NCBI GenBank assembly: GCA_903932865.1
Contig: CAIZHQ010000016.1
Span: 186,001-250,000, forward strand
Length of the DNA stretch: 64,000 nucleotides
Direction of reading: 5' to 3'
DNA from: an uncultured Burkholderiales bacterium
GTDB taxonomy: Bacteria > Pseudomonadota > Gammaproteobacteria > Burkholderiales > Burkholderiaceae_C
The position numbers and the translations under genes are program-made. The notes under the pieces were generated by a model that saw nothing but the letters and a program-made list of their open reading frames with translations, was not told the origin of the DNA and did not search any database. Positions 16,612-29,171 of the stretch are shown one piece after another (positions within the stretch are counted from its first letter, which is position 1; each line of letters opens with the position of its first letter).

Positions 16612-17733
16612 ATGAACGCCAAAACCATTGCCCCTGAGAGCTGGTATCCGAATGCAGCCGACCGTACAGGCCAGACCGACGACGAACGCATCAAGGACAT
16701 CACCGTGCTCCCACCGCCAGAACATTTGATCCGCTTTTTCCCAATTGCCGGCACGGCAACGGAAACCCTGATCGCTAAAACCCGCAAAGCCATCCAGAAG
16801 ATCGTGCACGGTCAAGATGACCGTTTGCTGGTCATCATCGGCCCGTGCTCGATCCATGACCCGGCCGCGGCCCTGGATTACGCGCGCCGCTTGAAGCCCC
16901 TGCGCGACAAGTACGCCGATACGCTCGAGATCGTGATGCGCGTGTACTTCGAGAAGCCCCGCACCACCGTGGGTTGGAAGGGCTTGATCAACGACCCTTA
17001 CCTGGACGAGAGTTTTCGCATCGACGAAGGCCTGCGCATTGCCCGTCAATTGCTGATCGAGATCAACCGCCAGGGCCTGCCCGCAGGCAGCGAATTCCTG
17101 GACGTGATCTCGCCCCAGTACATTGGTGACCTGATCAGCTGGGGTGCCATCGGCGCGCGCACGACTGAAAGCCAGGTGCACCGCGAGCTGGCGTCTGGTC
17201 TGTCTGCGCCTATTGGTTTCAAAAACGGCACGGATGGCAATATCAAAATCGCGACCGACGCGATCCAGGCGGCAGCCCGTGGCCACCACTTTTTGTCGGT
17301 GCACAAGAATGGCCAGGTGGCCATCGTGCAGACCCAGGGCAACCAGGATTGCCATGTGATTTTGCGCGGCGGCAAAGCCCCCAACTACGACGCCGAAAGC
17401 GTGGCTGCGGCTTGCAAGGAGTTGGAAGCGGCCAAACTGCCCGCCACCTTGATGGTGGACTGTAGCCATGCCAACAGCAGCAAAAAGCACGAGCGTCAGA
17501 TCGATGTGGCCAAAGACATTGCCACGCAAATCAGCGGTGGTTCACACCAGGTGTTTGGTGTCATGGTCGAGAGCCACATCGTGGACGGTGCGCAGAAGTT
17601 CACGCCCGGACAGCACGAGGTCGCGAATCTCACGTATGGCCAGAGCATCACCGATGCCTGCATTGGTTGGAACGACAGCGAAGGCGTGATGAAGGTGCTG
17701 TCGGATGCGGTGACGGCGCGTCGCGCCCGCTGA
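16612..17733 (+). CDS. aroG: 3-deoxy-7-phosphoheptulonate synthase (DAHP synthase, class I)
   Basis: First enzyme of the shikimate pathway, condensing phosphoenolpyruvate and erythrose 4-phosphate. From ATG 16612, preceded by TTGAGGAG, the protein has 373 residues. Family motifs include VIIGPCSIHDPAAALDYA, MRVYFEKPRTTVGWKGLINDP, SPQYIGDLISWGAIGARTTESQ, GFKNGTDG and MVDCSHANS. A longer frame opens at 16384 but runs through the attenuator and is rejected as coding. It resembles the AroF/AroG/AroH type that is feedback-inhibited by an aromatic amino acid. Convergent with mpl. Confidence 0.96.
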   Translation: MNAKTIAPESWYPNAADRTGQTDDERIKDITVLPPPEHLIRFFPIAGTATETLIAKTRKAIQKIVHGQDDRLLVIIGPCSIHDPAAALDYARRLKPLRDKYADTLEIVMRVYFEKPRTTVGWKGLINDPYLDESFRIDEGLRIARQLLIEINRQGLPAGSEFLDVISPQYIGDLISWGAIGARTTESQVHRELASGLSAPIGFKNGTDGNIKIATDAIQAAARGHHFLSVHKNGQVAIVQTQGNQDCHVILRGGKAPNYDAESVAAACKELEAAKLPATLMVDCSHANSSKKHERQIDVAKDIATQISGGSHQVFGVMVESHIVDGAQKFTPGQHEVANLTYGQSITDACIGWNDSEGVMKVLSDAVTARRAR

Positions 17734-17742
17734 GAGAAAGGC

Positions 17743-19110
17743 TCAGGCGGCAAGCGCCCGCAAAAGTCGGTCGTGAATCCCGCCAAAGCCACCGTTGCTC
17801 ATGCACAGCAGGTGATCGCCTGGCCTTGTTTGGGCCAGCACCTGCGCAATGACTTCGTCGAGGTTGGCACCCACTTGCGCGCGCACCCCCATGGGTTCAA
17901 GCGCTGCTGTGGCGTCCCAGCCCAGGCCACCTGCGTGGCAAAAGGCCAGATCGACTTCTTCCAGGCTCCAAGGCAGTTGTGCTTTCATGCTGCCCAGCTT
18001 CATGGTGTTGCTGCGCGGCTCAAAAATCGCGAGGATACGGGCATCGCCCACCTGGCGGCGCAGTCCGTTGACGGTGGTGCGGATGGCGGTGGGGTGGTGG
18101 GCAAAGTCGTCATAGACGGTGATGCCGTTGACCTTGCCGCGCAATTCCATGCGGCGTTTGACGTTTTCAAAACTGGCCAGCGCCTGTGAGGCTACGACAG
18201 GGTTCACCCCCACATGCTCGGCGGCGGCGATGGTCCCCAGCGCATTGAGCTGGTTGTGTACGCCGCCAATGCCCCACTGCACCTCGGCCACTGTTTTGCC
18301 GGCTTGCAACACCTTGAATTGCGCAGGCTCGCCCTCGGCCACGAAGTCGCTCACGGCCGCGCCAAACGTGCGCACCTCGCTCCAGCAGCCTTGGCCCAGC
18401 ACACGCGTGAGGCTCTCTTCCAGACCGTTGACCACCACACGACCCGAGCCCGGGACGGTGCGCACCAGGTGGTGGAATTGGCGCTCGATGGCCGCCAGGT
18501 CGTCAAAGATGTCGGCGTGGTCGAATTCCAGGTTGTTCAGGATGGCGGTGCGCGGGCGGTAGTGGACAAATTTGCTGCGCTTGTCAAAAAAGGCAGTGTC
18601 GTACTCGTCGGCCTCGATGACAAAGTAGTGGCCACCACCCAGACGGGCCGAGACGCCAAAGTTCAGTGGCACGCCGCCCACCAAAAATCCGGGTGCGAGT
18701 CCGGCCCGTTCCAGCACCCAGGCCAGCATGGACGTGGTGGTGGTTTTGCCGTGGGTGCCCGCCACGGCCAGCACATGCTGGCCTTGCAAGACGTGCTCCG
18801 ACAGCCATTGCGGTCCGCTGGTGTAGGGCGCACCGGCTTCCAAAATGGCTTCCATTAATGGAAATTTGGGGCTGCCGTCGGGCAGTCGTGCACGGCTGAC
18901 CACGTTCCCGATCACGTACACATCGGGCTTCAAGGCCATTTGTTCGACCTCAAAGCCTTCGATCAGCTCGATGCCCAAAGCGAGCAATTGGTCGCTCATC
19001 GGCGGGTAAACGCCTGCATCGCAACCGGTGACTCGATGGCCAGCTTCGCGGGCCAGCGCGGCCAAGCCGCCCATGAAGGTGCCGCAGATGCCCAAAATGT
19101 GTATATGCAT
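17743..19110 (-). CDS. mpl: UDP-N-acetylmuramate:L-alanyl-gamma-D-glutamyl-meso-diaminopimelate ligase
   Basis: A peptidoglycan recycling enzyme that ligates the recovered tripeptide to UDP-MurNAc. The 455-residue Mur-ligase-family protein starts MHIHILGICGTFMGGLAALA and carries the P-loop GTHGKTTTT at 118-126. DDFAHHPTAIRTT and FEPRSNTMKLG are typical of Mpl rather than MurC. It is divergent from the nucleotidyltransferase-like gene. With ampD at 29492-30109, two murein-recycling genes are in the window. Confidence 0.95.
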   Translation of the reverse strand: MHIHILGICGTFMGGLAALAREAGHRVTGCDAGVYPPMSDQLLALGIELIEGFEVEQMALKPDVYVIGNVVSRARLPDGSPKFPLMEAILEAGAPYTSGPQWLSEHVLQGQHVLAVAGTHGKTTTTSMLAWVLERAGLAPGFLVGGVPLNFGVSARLGGGHYFVIEADEYDTAFFDKRSKFVHYRPRTAILNNLEFDHADIFDDLAAIERQFHHLVRTVPGSGRVVVNGLEESLTRVLGQGCWSEVRTFGAAVSDFVAEGEPAQFKVLQAGKTVAEVQWGIGGVHNQLNALGTIAAAEHVGVNPVVASQALASFENVKRRMELRGKVNGITVYDDFAHHPTAIRTTVNGLRRQVGDARILAIFEPRSNTMKLGSMKAQLPWSLEEVDLAFCHAGGLGWDATAALEPMGVRAQVGANLDEVIAQVLAQTRPGDHLLCMSNGGFGGIHDRLLRALAA

Positions 19111-19170
19111 GCCTGGATTTTAGGGGGCCATCGACTCGCTCTGGCTTGGGTCGGGTCACAATCGGTGCCC

Positions 19171-19755
19171 ATGAACGACCTTGCCCTTGAAATTGCCGCC
19201 ACCGCCGCCCGTTTGGTGGTGGAAGAAGGCCTGGCTTTTGGTCCGGCCAAGCACCGTGCCCTCAAAGAGATGGGCCTGCCCAGCCGCACCGCTCTGCCCA
19301 CCAACGACGCGGTCGAGACCGAGGTGCGCGACTACATTGCCTTGTTTTGCGCCGACACCCAGCCCGGCGAGTTGCTGGCCTTGCGCGAGTTGGCAAGGGT
19401 CTGGATGCAACGCCTGGCCGAATTCCGCCCGCACTTGGGTGGTGCGGTCTGGCAGGGTTGGGCCACACGCCTGTCCGATGTGGACTTGGCATTGTTTTGC
19501 GACGACCCCAAGTCGGCCGAGATCGCCTTGATCAACCAGAACCAACGCTACGAAGTGCAAACGGCGCGGGGGCTTCATGGGGAGGATGTGGATGTGCTGA
19601 GTGTGCACAGTTTTTGTGACGCGTTGCACGAGGATGTGGGTGTGCACCTGCGCATTTACGATTTAGTCGATCTGCGTGGGGCTTTGCTGCCCGACACGCA
19701 AGGCCGCTCGCCTCGGGGGGATTTGGTGGCCTTGGAGCGCCTGCTGGCAGCATGA
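19171..19755 (+). CDS. Uncharacterised nucleotidyltransferase-like protein
   Basis: A 194-residue protein I cannot name. WQGWATRLSDVDLALF (95-110) fits the nucleotidyltransferase pattern of a small-residue loop followed by Asp-x-Asp (Asp103, Asp105), and GEDVDVLSVHSF (137-148) could supply the third acidic strand. The helical N-terminal part (1-90) is unlike known family domains. ATG 19171 is chosen because upstream sequence overlaps mpl on the other strand. It overlaps the following TlpA-like gene by ATGA. A role in a nucleotide-transfer reaction is a guess from the motif only. Confidence 0.6.
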   Translation: MNDLALEIAATAARLVVEEGLAFGPAKHRALKEMGLPSRTALPTNDAVETEVRDYIALFCADTQPGELLALRELARVWMQRLAEFRPHLGGAVWQGWATRLSDVDLALFCDDPKSAEIALINQNQRYEVQTARGLHGEDVDVLSVHSFCDALHEDVGVHLRIYDLVDLRGALLPDTQGRSPRGDLVALERLLAA

Positions 19756-20312
19756 AAGACAATGCAAACATGAACCAACCAATTGAAAACGGGTCCAGGC
19801 GTCATCTGATTTGGGCTGCTGGTGCGGCGGCCCTTGTTGCCGGGGTCGGCGTGGCCTTGCGGCGTTTTGAGCCTCGAGAGGTGGTGGACGCGTTGACGCA
19901 CCAATTTTGGAGTCAGCAGTTCGAAACGCCTGGCGGCGAAGACTTGAACATGGCCACTTTCAAGGGTAAACCCTTGCTGCTGAACTTTTGGGCCACTTGG
20001 TGCCCACCGTGCATCGAAGAGTTGCCCTTGATTGACGCCTTCTGGCGAAAAAACACCGCCATGGGGCATCAAGTGGTGGCGCTGGCCATTGATCAGCCCA
20101 GTGCGGTGCGCAAGTTCCTGTCCAGGCAGCCATTGGGTTTCCCGGTGGGATTGGCCGGACTGGAGGGAACCCACTTGGCCAAATCCTTGGGCAACGCGGT
20201 GGGTGGCTTGCCTTTTACCGTGTTTTTCAAGGCAGATGGCAGCATTTGGCGACAAAAGATGGGTCAACTCACGGCTGACGACCTGACGCAGTGGCGCGCC
20301 GCTGTCTCCTGA
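19752..20312 (+). CDS. TlpA-family thiol:disulfide oxidoreductase, membrane-anchored
   Basis: A 186-residue periplasmic thioredoxin-fold protein. A membrane anchor lies at about 18-36, followed by the redox motif WATWCPPCIEE (Cys84, Cys87) and the cis-proline region GGLPFTVFFKADG. Family members reduce disulfides for cytochrome c maturation or other periplasmic thiols. The ATG at 19752 overlaps the previous stop; ATG 19770 is an alternative start. Confidence 0.88.
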   Translation: MKDNANMNQPIENGSRRHLIWAAGAAALVAGVGVALRRFEPREVVDALTHQFWSQQFETPGGEDLNMATFKGKPLLLNFWATWCPPCIEELPLIDAFWRKNTAMGHQVVALAIDQPSAVRKFLSRQPLGFPVGLAGLEGTHLAKSLGNAVGGLPFTVFFKADGSIWRQKMGQLTADDLTQWRAAVS

Positions 20313-20469
20313 GACCCCCCAAGCCATGCCTAGGAGGGGGCTCACGGCCATGCCGCTGAATCATCTCTGTGACAAATGCATGTTCGGATGAGAAAAGATA
20401 AATTCAAGGTTTTTACTGAAATTTGGTGTAAATTCACCCCATTACAAGTGCTCATGCAATGGAGGATCT

Positions 20470-20925
20470 ATGGATTTGCGCAAACTCAAAACGCTGATTG
20501 ATCTGGTGTCCGACTCGAACGTGTCAGAGTTGGAAATCACCGAAGCTGAAGGCAAAGTTCGCATTGTCAAGAGCATGGGTGTCGCCCAACCGGTGGTGAT
20601 GCAACAAGCCCCTCAAGTGGCCGCCGCCCCTGTTGTGGCCGCCCCCGTCGCCGCTGTGGAGGCGGCCCCCGTGGTGGTGGCTGCGCCCGCTGGCCATGCC
20701 GTGAAGTCGCCCATGGTAGGCACGTTTTACCGCTCGTCCAGCCCCGGCTCGGCCCCTTTCATCCAAATCGGCTCGGTGGTCAAGGAGGGGGACACCCTGT
20801 GCATCATCGAAGCCATGAAAATCCTCAACGAGATCGAGTCTGACAAGTCCGGCACCGTCACGCAGATCCTGTGTGAAAACGGCCAGGCCGTCGAATACGG
20901 TCAGCCTCTTTTCATCGTCGAATAA
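20470..20925 (+). CDS. accB: Biotin carboxyl carrier protein of acetyl-CoA carboxylase
   Basis: A 151-residue carrier subunit. The N-terminal helix segment ([20 protein letters not shown]) is followed by an Ala/Val/Pro-rich linker (about 43-76) and a biotinyl domain with the biotinylation motif EAMKI (Lys117). GGAGG precedes the ATG. The 157-base gap before it, with an AT-rich stretch at 20400-20435, is where the accBC promoter should lie. Confidence 0.97.
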   Translation: MDLRKLKTLIDLVSDSNVSELEITEAEGKVRIVKSMGVAQPVVMQQAPQVAAAPVVAAPVAAVEAAPVVVAAPAGHAVKSPMVGTFYRSSSPGSAPFIQIGSVVKEGDTLCIIEAMKILNEIESDKSGTVTQILCENGQAVEYGQPLFIVE

Positions 20926-20940
20926 AGCCACGGGGATTTC

Positions 20941-22290
20941 ATGTTCAAGAAAATCCTGGTCGCCAACCGAGGCGAAATCGCCTTGCGCATCCAGCGCGCT
21001 TGTCGCGAACTGGGCATCAAGGCGGTGATGGTGTATTCCGAAGCCGACAAAGAAGCCAAATACGTCAAACTGGCCGAAGAAGCCGTGTGCATTGGGCCTG
21101 CGGCTTCGTCGCTGAGTTACCTCAACATGCCGGCCATCATTTCGGCGGCCGAGGTGACCGACGCCGAAGCCATTCATCCTGGTTACGGCTTTCTGAGCGA
21201 GAACGCAGACTTTGCCGAACGGGTTGAAAAAAGTGGCTTCCAGTTCATTGGACCGACGCCTGAGTCGATCCGCATCATGGGCGACAAGGTCTCGGCCAAG
21301 CAAACCATGATCCGCGCCGGCGTGCCTTGTGTACCTGGCTCGGAAGGCGAATTGCCCGATGACCCGGTGCAAATCCGCCGCATCGCCAAATCCGTGGGTT
21401 ACCCGGTCATCATCAAAGCTGCGGGCGGCGGCGGCGGTCGTGGCATGCGCGTGGTGCACACCGAGGCGGCGCTCATCAACGCTGTGCAAATGACCAAGGC
21501 CGAAGCTGGTGCTGCATTTGGCAATCCGGCGGTGTACATGGAAAAGTTTCTGCAGAACCCGCGCCATGTGGAAATCCAGATCATGGCCGACAAGCACCGC
21601 AACGCGGTGTATTTGGGCGAGCGTGACTGCTCCATGCAGCGGCGACATCAAAAAGTGATCGAAGAAGCCCCAGCGCCAGGCATCCCACGCAAACTGATCG
21701 AGAAAATCGGTGAGCGTTGCGTGGCCGCTTGCAAGAAGATCAATTACCGGGGTGCGGGCACTTTCGAATTTCTTTACGAAAATGGCGAGTTTTATTTCAT
21801 CGAAATGAACACCCGCGTGCAGGTCGAGCACCCGGTGACGGAGTGGGTCACGGGCGTGGACATCGTCAAAACGCAGATCATGGTGGCAGCCGGTGAGCGC
21901 CTACCCTTCACCCAAAAACAGATCCAGATTCGGGGCCATGCCATCGAATGCCGCATCAACGCCGAAGACCCCTTCAAATTCACGCCCTCGCCCGGGCGCA
22001 TCACGTCTTGGCACATGCCTGGGGGGCCAGGCGTGCGGGTGGACTCGCATGTTTACAACAATTATTTTGTGCCACCCAATTACGACTCGATGATCGGTAA
22101 GTTGATCGTGCATGGCGACACCCGCGAGCAGGCTTTGGCCCGCATGCAAACAGCCTTGAATGAAACAGTGATCGAAGGCATCAATACCAACGTGCCCTTG
22201 CACCGTGAGCTGATGGTGGACGCCAAGTTCATGCAAGGCGGCACCAATATCCATTACTTGGAACACTGGCTGAGCCAGCACAAACGCTGA
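20941..22290 (+). CDS. accC: Biotin carboxylase subunit of acetyl-CoA carboxylase
   Basis: Carboxylates the biotin on AccB with ATP and bicarbonate. The 449-residue length is normal. Motifs are [16 protein letters not shown] at the start, the ATP-grasp glycine loop [33 protein letters not shown], and [14 protein letters not shown]. It lies 15 bases after accB and six before prmA, as in many proteobacteria. Confidence 0.97.
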   Translation: MFKKILVANRGEIALRIQRACRELGIKAVMVYSEADKEAKYVKLAEEAVCIGPAASSLSYLNMPAIISAAEVTDAEAIHPGYGFLSENADFAERVEKSGFQFIGPTPESIRIMGDKVSAKQTMIRAGVPCVPGSEGELPDDPVQIRRIAKSVGYPVIIKAAGGGGGRGMRVVHTEAALINAVQMTKAEAGAAFGNPAVYMEKFLQNPRHVEIQIMADKHRNAVYLGERDCSMQRRHQKVIEEAPAPGIPRKLIEKIGERCVAACKKINYRGAGTFEFLYENGEFYFIEMNTRVQVEHPVTEWVTGVDIVKTQIMVAAGERLPFTQKQIQIRGHAIECRINAEDPFKFTPSPGRITSWHMPGGPGVRVDSHVYNNYFVPPNYDSMIGKLIVHGDTREQALARMQTALNETVIEGINTNVPLHRELMVDAKFMQGGTNIHYLEHWLSQHKR

Positions 22291-22296
22291 CCACCT

Positions 22297-23193
22297 ATGT
22301 TTGAACTGAGCTTGCTGTGCCCCGAAGACCGGGTGGACGTGCTGAGCGATGCGCTCGATGCCTTGGACGCGTTGAGCGTGTCGGTGGAAGACGCAGACGC
22401 GCAAACCCCAGCCGAACAAGCCCTGTTTGGCGAACCGGGCATGCCGCCGCCCAAAGACGGTTGGCAGCGTTCGCGCATGGTTGCGCTGTTCGCCCAGGAA
22501 GCGGCGGCACGGGAGGCTGCGGTTTTGTTGGGTGCTCAAGACTTTTTTGGGGACTGCCAGGTGTTGGGCATCCAGACGCTGGAAGACCAAGACTGGGTGC
22601 GCCTGACCCAGTCGCAGTTTGCGCCGGTCGAAGTGACACCCGATTTCTGGATCGTGCCCACTTGGCATGAGCCGCCAGTGCAAGCTCGGCAGATCATCCG
22701 ACTCGATCCGGGTCTGGCTTTTGGCACCGGCACCCATCCCACCACCCGCATGTGTTTGCGCTGGATTGCCCAATACGGGGTACAAGCGCAGCGCGTGCTC
22801 GACTACGGTTGTGGCTCGGGCATCTTGGCCATTGGCGCAGCCAAATACGGCGCCACTGAGATCGATGCAGTGGACATCGACGAAGCGGCTGTGACGTCTA
22901 CCGAGTTGAATGCGCAGGCCAACGGCGTGCAGTTGAAGGCCGGTTTGCCAGACAAAGCGCAGGGCCTGTACCAGGCCGTGCTGGCCAACATCCTGGCCAC
23001 ACCTTTGAAAGTGTTGGCGCCCTTGCTGTGTTCTTATGTGGCCCCTGGTGGCCATTTGGTTTTGGCCGGCATCTTGGAGCGGCAGGCCGAAGAACTCAAG
23101 GTTGCGTACGCCCCATGGGTTGCTCTCGAAGTGGCCGATACCCAAGAAGGCTGGATTTTGATGACGGCCAAGGCGGTGTCTCGACCTGCTTGA
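22297..23193 (+). CDS. prmA: Ribosomal protein L11 methyltransferase
   Basis: Trimethylates ribosomal protein L11 using S-adenosylmethionine. The 298-residue protein has the family-specific LAFGTGTHPTTRMCL, the SAM loop VLDYGCGSGILAIGAAKYGA, the acidic loop AVDIDEAAV and the NPPY-like VLANILATPL. The accBC-prmA order is conserved in proteobacteria. Confidence 0.95.
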   Translation: MFELSLLCPEDRVDVLSDALDALDALSVSVEDADAQTPAEQALFGEPGMPPPKDGWQRSRMVALFAQEAAAREAAVLLGAQDFFGDCQVLGIQTLEDQDWVRLTQSQFAPVEVTPDFWIVPTWHEPPVQARQIIRLDPGLAFGTGTHPTTRMCLRWIAQYGVQAQRVLDYGCGSGILAIGAAKYGATEIDAVDIDEAAVTSTELNAQANGVQLKAGLPDKAQGLYQAVLANILATPLKVLAPLLCSYVAPGGHLVLAGILERQAEELKVAYAPWVALEVADTQEGWILMTAKAVSRPA

Positions 23194-23212
23194 GCCTGTC
23201 TACAATCGGGTC

Positions 23213-24100
23213 ATGAACAGGATCACCCGCTGCCCTTCGTGCGCCATGGTTTATCAGGTGGCGCAGGAGCATTTGCAGGCGGCCAAAGGCTGGTTGCGTT
23301 GCGGTGCCTGCGGCCATGCGTTTGACAGCACGGGGCTGGTGCTGCGCTGGGGGCCTGCGTCCGCCGGGTCTCCTGTTTCTCCTTCGGTCCCTGCCCCTGG
23401 CACGGGAGACAGTCCTCCATACCGTTCGGCTGAGGCGGTTCAACCCGTTGACTTGGTGGCCCACCCTGCGGACCGCATCTCGCTCGACAATTTATTGACA
23501 AAAGAAGATCGCAGCTCGCCTGCCCCTATCGGGCCAGCGCAAGCCGAGCTGGCCGCTTTCGAAGATGCATTGTCCAGTTTTAAACCTGAGCCTGTGGTGT
23601 CCGAGACCTTGCCAAGCCCCCAAAAAGTCTCCAAAGCGCGGCCATCCATGGCATGGCTTGCTCCTTCTGGGGTACTGACCTTGGCTTTGCTGCTGGTGAT
23701 TCAAGGGGCCTATGTGCAAAGAGATGCCATTGCGGCTTCATGGCCTCAAAGTGAACCCCTGATTCGCCATGTGTGCGAGTCTTTTGGTTGCGAAGTCAGT
23801 CCGTTTCGCGATCGAGAGGGCATGGTCATCGACAGCTCAAGTCTGGTGCAGCGCAGCGAGGAGCATGTCCTGTCTTGGTCTGTTCGCAACACCACGCACC
23901 GTGTCTTGGCCATGACGGCCTTGGAGCTGAGTTTGATGGATCAAGAAGGCAAGCTGGTGCTGCGCACTGTGGTGTTGCCTGCGCAGGCCGGGGCGCCGAA
24001 AACCTTGTCTCCAGGGCAGTCCTGGTCTGGCAGCTTGAAAGTTCTGGTGTCCCCGGATCTGGTCTTCAGCGATTACCGTGTGCTGAGTTTTTACCCTTGA
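23213..24100 (+). CDS. Zinc-ribbon and DUF3426 membrane protein
   Basis: A 295-residue protein with an N-terminal MJ0042-type zinc ribbon (Cys7-x2-Cys10, Cys30-x2-Cys33), a Pro/Ser-rich linker (about 45-140), one membrane segment (about 147-166) and a C-terminal DUF3426 domain with beta-strand character, probably periplasmic. Its function is unknown. It regularly follows prmA in betaproteobacteria. A TACAAT lies 10 bases before the ATG and could be a -10 box. Confidence 0.85.
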   Translation: MNRITRCPSCAMVYQVAQEHLQAAKGWLRCGACGHAFDSTGLVLRWGPASAGSPVSPSVPAPGTGDSPPYRSAEAVQPVDLVAHPADRISLDNLLTKEDRSSPAPIGPAQAELAAFEDALSSFKPEPVVSETLPSPQKVSKARPSMAWLAPSGVLTLALLLVIQGAYVQRDAIAASWPQSEPLIRHVCESFGCEVSPFRDREGMVIDSSSLVQRSEEHVLSWSVRNTTHRVLAMTALELSLMDQEGKLVLRTVVLPAQAGAPKTLSPGQSWSGSLKVLVSPDLVFSDYRVLSFYP

Positions 24101-24130
24101 TGCTGGTCGATTCGGTGTCAATTTGGTGCG

Positions 24131-24166
24131 AAAAAAAGCCCGGCACTGTTGCCAGTGACGGGCTTT
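24131..24166 (-). terminator. Intrinsic terminator of the H1-like gene
   Basis: AAAGCCCG (24135-24142) pairs with CGGGCTTT (24159-24166), one mismatch follows, then CACTG pairs with CAGTG around a TTGC loop. Read on the minus strand the stem is followed by seven T, so it ends the H1-like transcript. It may also slow transcription from the DUF3426 side. Confidence 0.85.
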
Positions 24167-24189
24167 GTGGCTAGCGCCTGAACTGTGAA

Positions 24190-24690
24190 TCAGGGCTTGG
24201 CGGCCGAAGGAAACGGCCACGCAGCTTGAGGATTCAGAGTCGTTTGAGCAGCCGGGGCAGCGGGTGCTTTGGATGCCTTCTTTGCTGCTGGTTTTTTGGC
24301 CGCTTTTTTCACAACCGCTTTTTTGGCAGCAGGCTTTTTGGCTGCAGTTTTCTTGGCTGCGGCTTTTTTGGCTGGTGCTGCTTTTTTGGCGGGAGCCGCT
24401 TTCTTGGCTGCGCCTTTTTTGGCCGGTGCTGCTTTTTTAGCTGCTGGCTTTTTAGCTGCTACTGCTTTTTTGGCGGGAGCGGCTTTTTTGGCCGGTGCTG
24501 CTTTTTTAGCTGCTGGCTTTTTGGCTGCTACTGCTTTTTTGGCAGGGGCGGCTTTCTTTGCAGGCGCAGCTTTTTTGGCGGCGGGTTTCTTGGCTGCGGC
24601 TACTTTTTTAGCTGGAGCCGCTTTTTTGGCCGGTGCGGCCTTTTTCGCTGGAGCAGCTTTTTTTGCCGCTACTTTTTTTGCAGTTGCCAT
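24190..24690 (-). CDS. Histone H1-like alanine/lysine/proline-rich DNA-binding protein
   Basis: A 166-residue protein made almost wholly of AAKK, APAKKA and VAAKKPAAKK repeats, ending in a non-repetitive tail (LNPQAAWPFPSAAKP). Such eukaryotic-H1-like proteins bind DNA non-specifically and compact the nucleoid. ATG 24690 follows AAGGAGAAAATC, a strong ribosome site; the frame also opens at 24708. The low-complexity repeats are prone to copy-number change between strains. Confidence 0.88.
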   Translation of the reverse strand: MATAKKVAAKKAAPAKKAAPAKKAAPAKKVAAAKKPAAKKAAPAKKAAPAKKAVAAKKPAAKKAAPAKKAAPAKKAVAAKKPAAKKAAPAKKGAAKKAAPAKKAAPAKKAAAKKTAAKKPAAKKAVVKKAAKKPAAKKASKAPAAPAAQTTLNPQAAWPFPSAAKP

Positions 24691-24804
24691 GATTTTCTCC
24701 TTGATCAAGTTGAGAACTCAACGGAAAGGGAACGCTTGGTGCTTGTTGGATTGCACAAAGCGATCCATGGCGCTGGGGAAAGCCCCAACACCATGAACGC
24801 GGAA

Positions 24805-24848
24805 AAGCCACACCGCCCAAAGTCGGGAGACTTTGCAGCGTGTGGCTT
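24805..24848 (-). terminator. Probable terminator of nrdAB
   Basis: AAGCCACAC (24805-24813) pairs with GTGTGGCTT (24840-24848), with an inner AAAGTC/GACTTT helix. On the minus strand the stem ends in GGCTTTT. It is 35 bases past the nrdB stop. Confidence 0.7.
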
Positions 24849-24882
24849 GAAGAGATAGGACATGAGATAGGGGTTCAGAAAA

Positions 24883-26022
24883 TCAATCCCAGGACAAGGC
24901 CCCACCAGTTTGGTATTCGATGACCCGAGTTTCGAAGAAGTTGCGTTCTTTCTTCAGGTCGATCATCTCGCTCATCCAGGGGAAGGGGTTCTCTTCGTTG
25001 GGGAAAAGAGCCTCCAGGCCGATCTGAGTGGCGCGGCGGTTGGCAATGTAGCGCAAATAACCTTTGAACATTGAGGCGTTCATGCCCAAGACGCCGCGGG
25101 GCATGGTGTCTTCCGCGTACTGGTATTCCAATTCCACCGCTTTGAGGAACAGGTCCTTGATCTGGGCTTTGAATTCGTTGGTCCACAGTTGTGGGTTCTC
25201 GAATTTGATGGTGTTGATCAGGTCAATGCCGAAGTTGCAGTGCATGGACTCGTCACGCAGGATGTATTGGTACTGCTCAGCAGCACCGGTCATCTTGTTT
25301 TGGCGACCCAGAGCCAGGATTTGCGTGAAGCCTACATAGAAGAACAGGCCCTCCATCAGGCAAGCGAACACGATCAGCGACTTGAGCAAGGTTTGGTCGG
25401 TCTCCAGGGTGCCCGTCTTGAAGTGAGGGTCCATGATCACGTTGATGAACGGGATCAAGAACTCGTCCTTGTCGCGAATCGATTTGACTTCGTTGTAGGC
25501 GTTGAAAATTTCGCTTTCGTCCAAGCCCAGTGATTCCACAATGTACTGGTAGGCGTGTGTGTGGATGGCTTCTTCAAACGCTTGGCGCAAAAGAAACTGA
25601 CGGCATTCGGGAGCCGTGATGTGGCGGTAGGTGCCCAAGGTGATGTTGTTGGCCGCCAGCGAGTCGGCCGTGACGAAGAAGCCTAAGTTGCGCTTGACCA
25701 TGCGGCGCTCATCTTCGGTCAGACCGTTAGGGTCTTTCCACAAAGCGATGTCGCGGTTCATGTTCACTTCTTGCGGCATCCAGTGATTCGCGCAAGTGGC
25801 CAAGTATTTTTCCCAAGCCCATTTGTATTTGAACGGCACCAACTGGTTGACGTCGGTTTGGCCGTTGATGATGCGCTTGTCGGCGGCATTCATGCGACGC
25901 GGTGCAGCAGAGGCGGCTGTGTTTGAAGACGGCGTAGCCTTGACAGCAGAGTTGTCTGCGCCACTGAAGGTGGGCATTGCAGGGTGCAATGCGGGTTTGA
26001 CTTGATCGTCCCAGGACAGCAT
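24883..26022 (-). CDS. nrdB: Class Ia ribonucleotide reductase beta subunit
   Basis: Houses the diiron-tyrosyl radical cofactor used by NrdA to make deoxyribonucleotides. The 379-residue protein has iron ligands Asp120 (FVTADSLAA) and Glu151/His154, and the radical Tyr158 in [13 protein letters not shown], matching the spacing of E. coli NrdB. The C-terminus (TGGALSWD) is the flexible tail that docks on NrdA. It lies 141 bases downstream of nrdA on the same strand and has no obvious promoter of its own. Confidence 0.97.
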   Translation of the reverse strand: MLSWDDQVKPALHPAMPTFSGADNSAVKATPSSNTAASAAPRRMNAADKRIINGQTDVNQLVPFKYKWAWEKYLATCANHWMPQEVNMNRDIALWKDPNGLTEDERRMVKRNLGFFVTADSLAANNITLGTYRHITAPECRQFLLRQAFEEAIHTHAYQYIVESLGLDESEIFNAYNEVKSIRDKDEFLIPFINVIMDPHFKTGTLETDQTLLKSLIVFACLMEGLFFYVGFTQILALGRQNKMTGAAEQYQYILRDESMHCNFGIDLINTIKFENPQLWTNEFKAQIKDLFLKAVELEYQYAEDTMPRGVLGMNASMFKGYLRYIANRRATQIGLEALFPNEENPFPWMSEMIDLKKERNFFETRVIEYQTGGALSWD

Positions 26023-26163
26023 AAAAAATTCCAGTTCTTAAATTATGAAAGCATGACCACAAATTGCAAAGCCGTTCACCCATTTAGGACACAAGCAGTG
26101 CATGAAGTGTTGTTCCATTGCATCGAACAACGCACTCGAGTGCGCTGCTGTGTGCAAGGCCCA

Positions 26164-29091
<2,928 letters not shown>

Positions 29092-29171
29092 TTTTTAATT
29101 TATGGTCTGGGTTGTAGCGGTCAAAAAGGCTTGAAATGCCGCTCTGGCATGTTTGTTGGATTTTGTAACGG

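Noticed and set aside
24226-24858. Phe/Cys-rich and Ala/Phe-rich frames opposite the H1-like gene
   Set aside because: They mirror the AAKK repeats of the real gene, which has a strong ribosome site and terminator.
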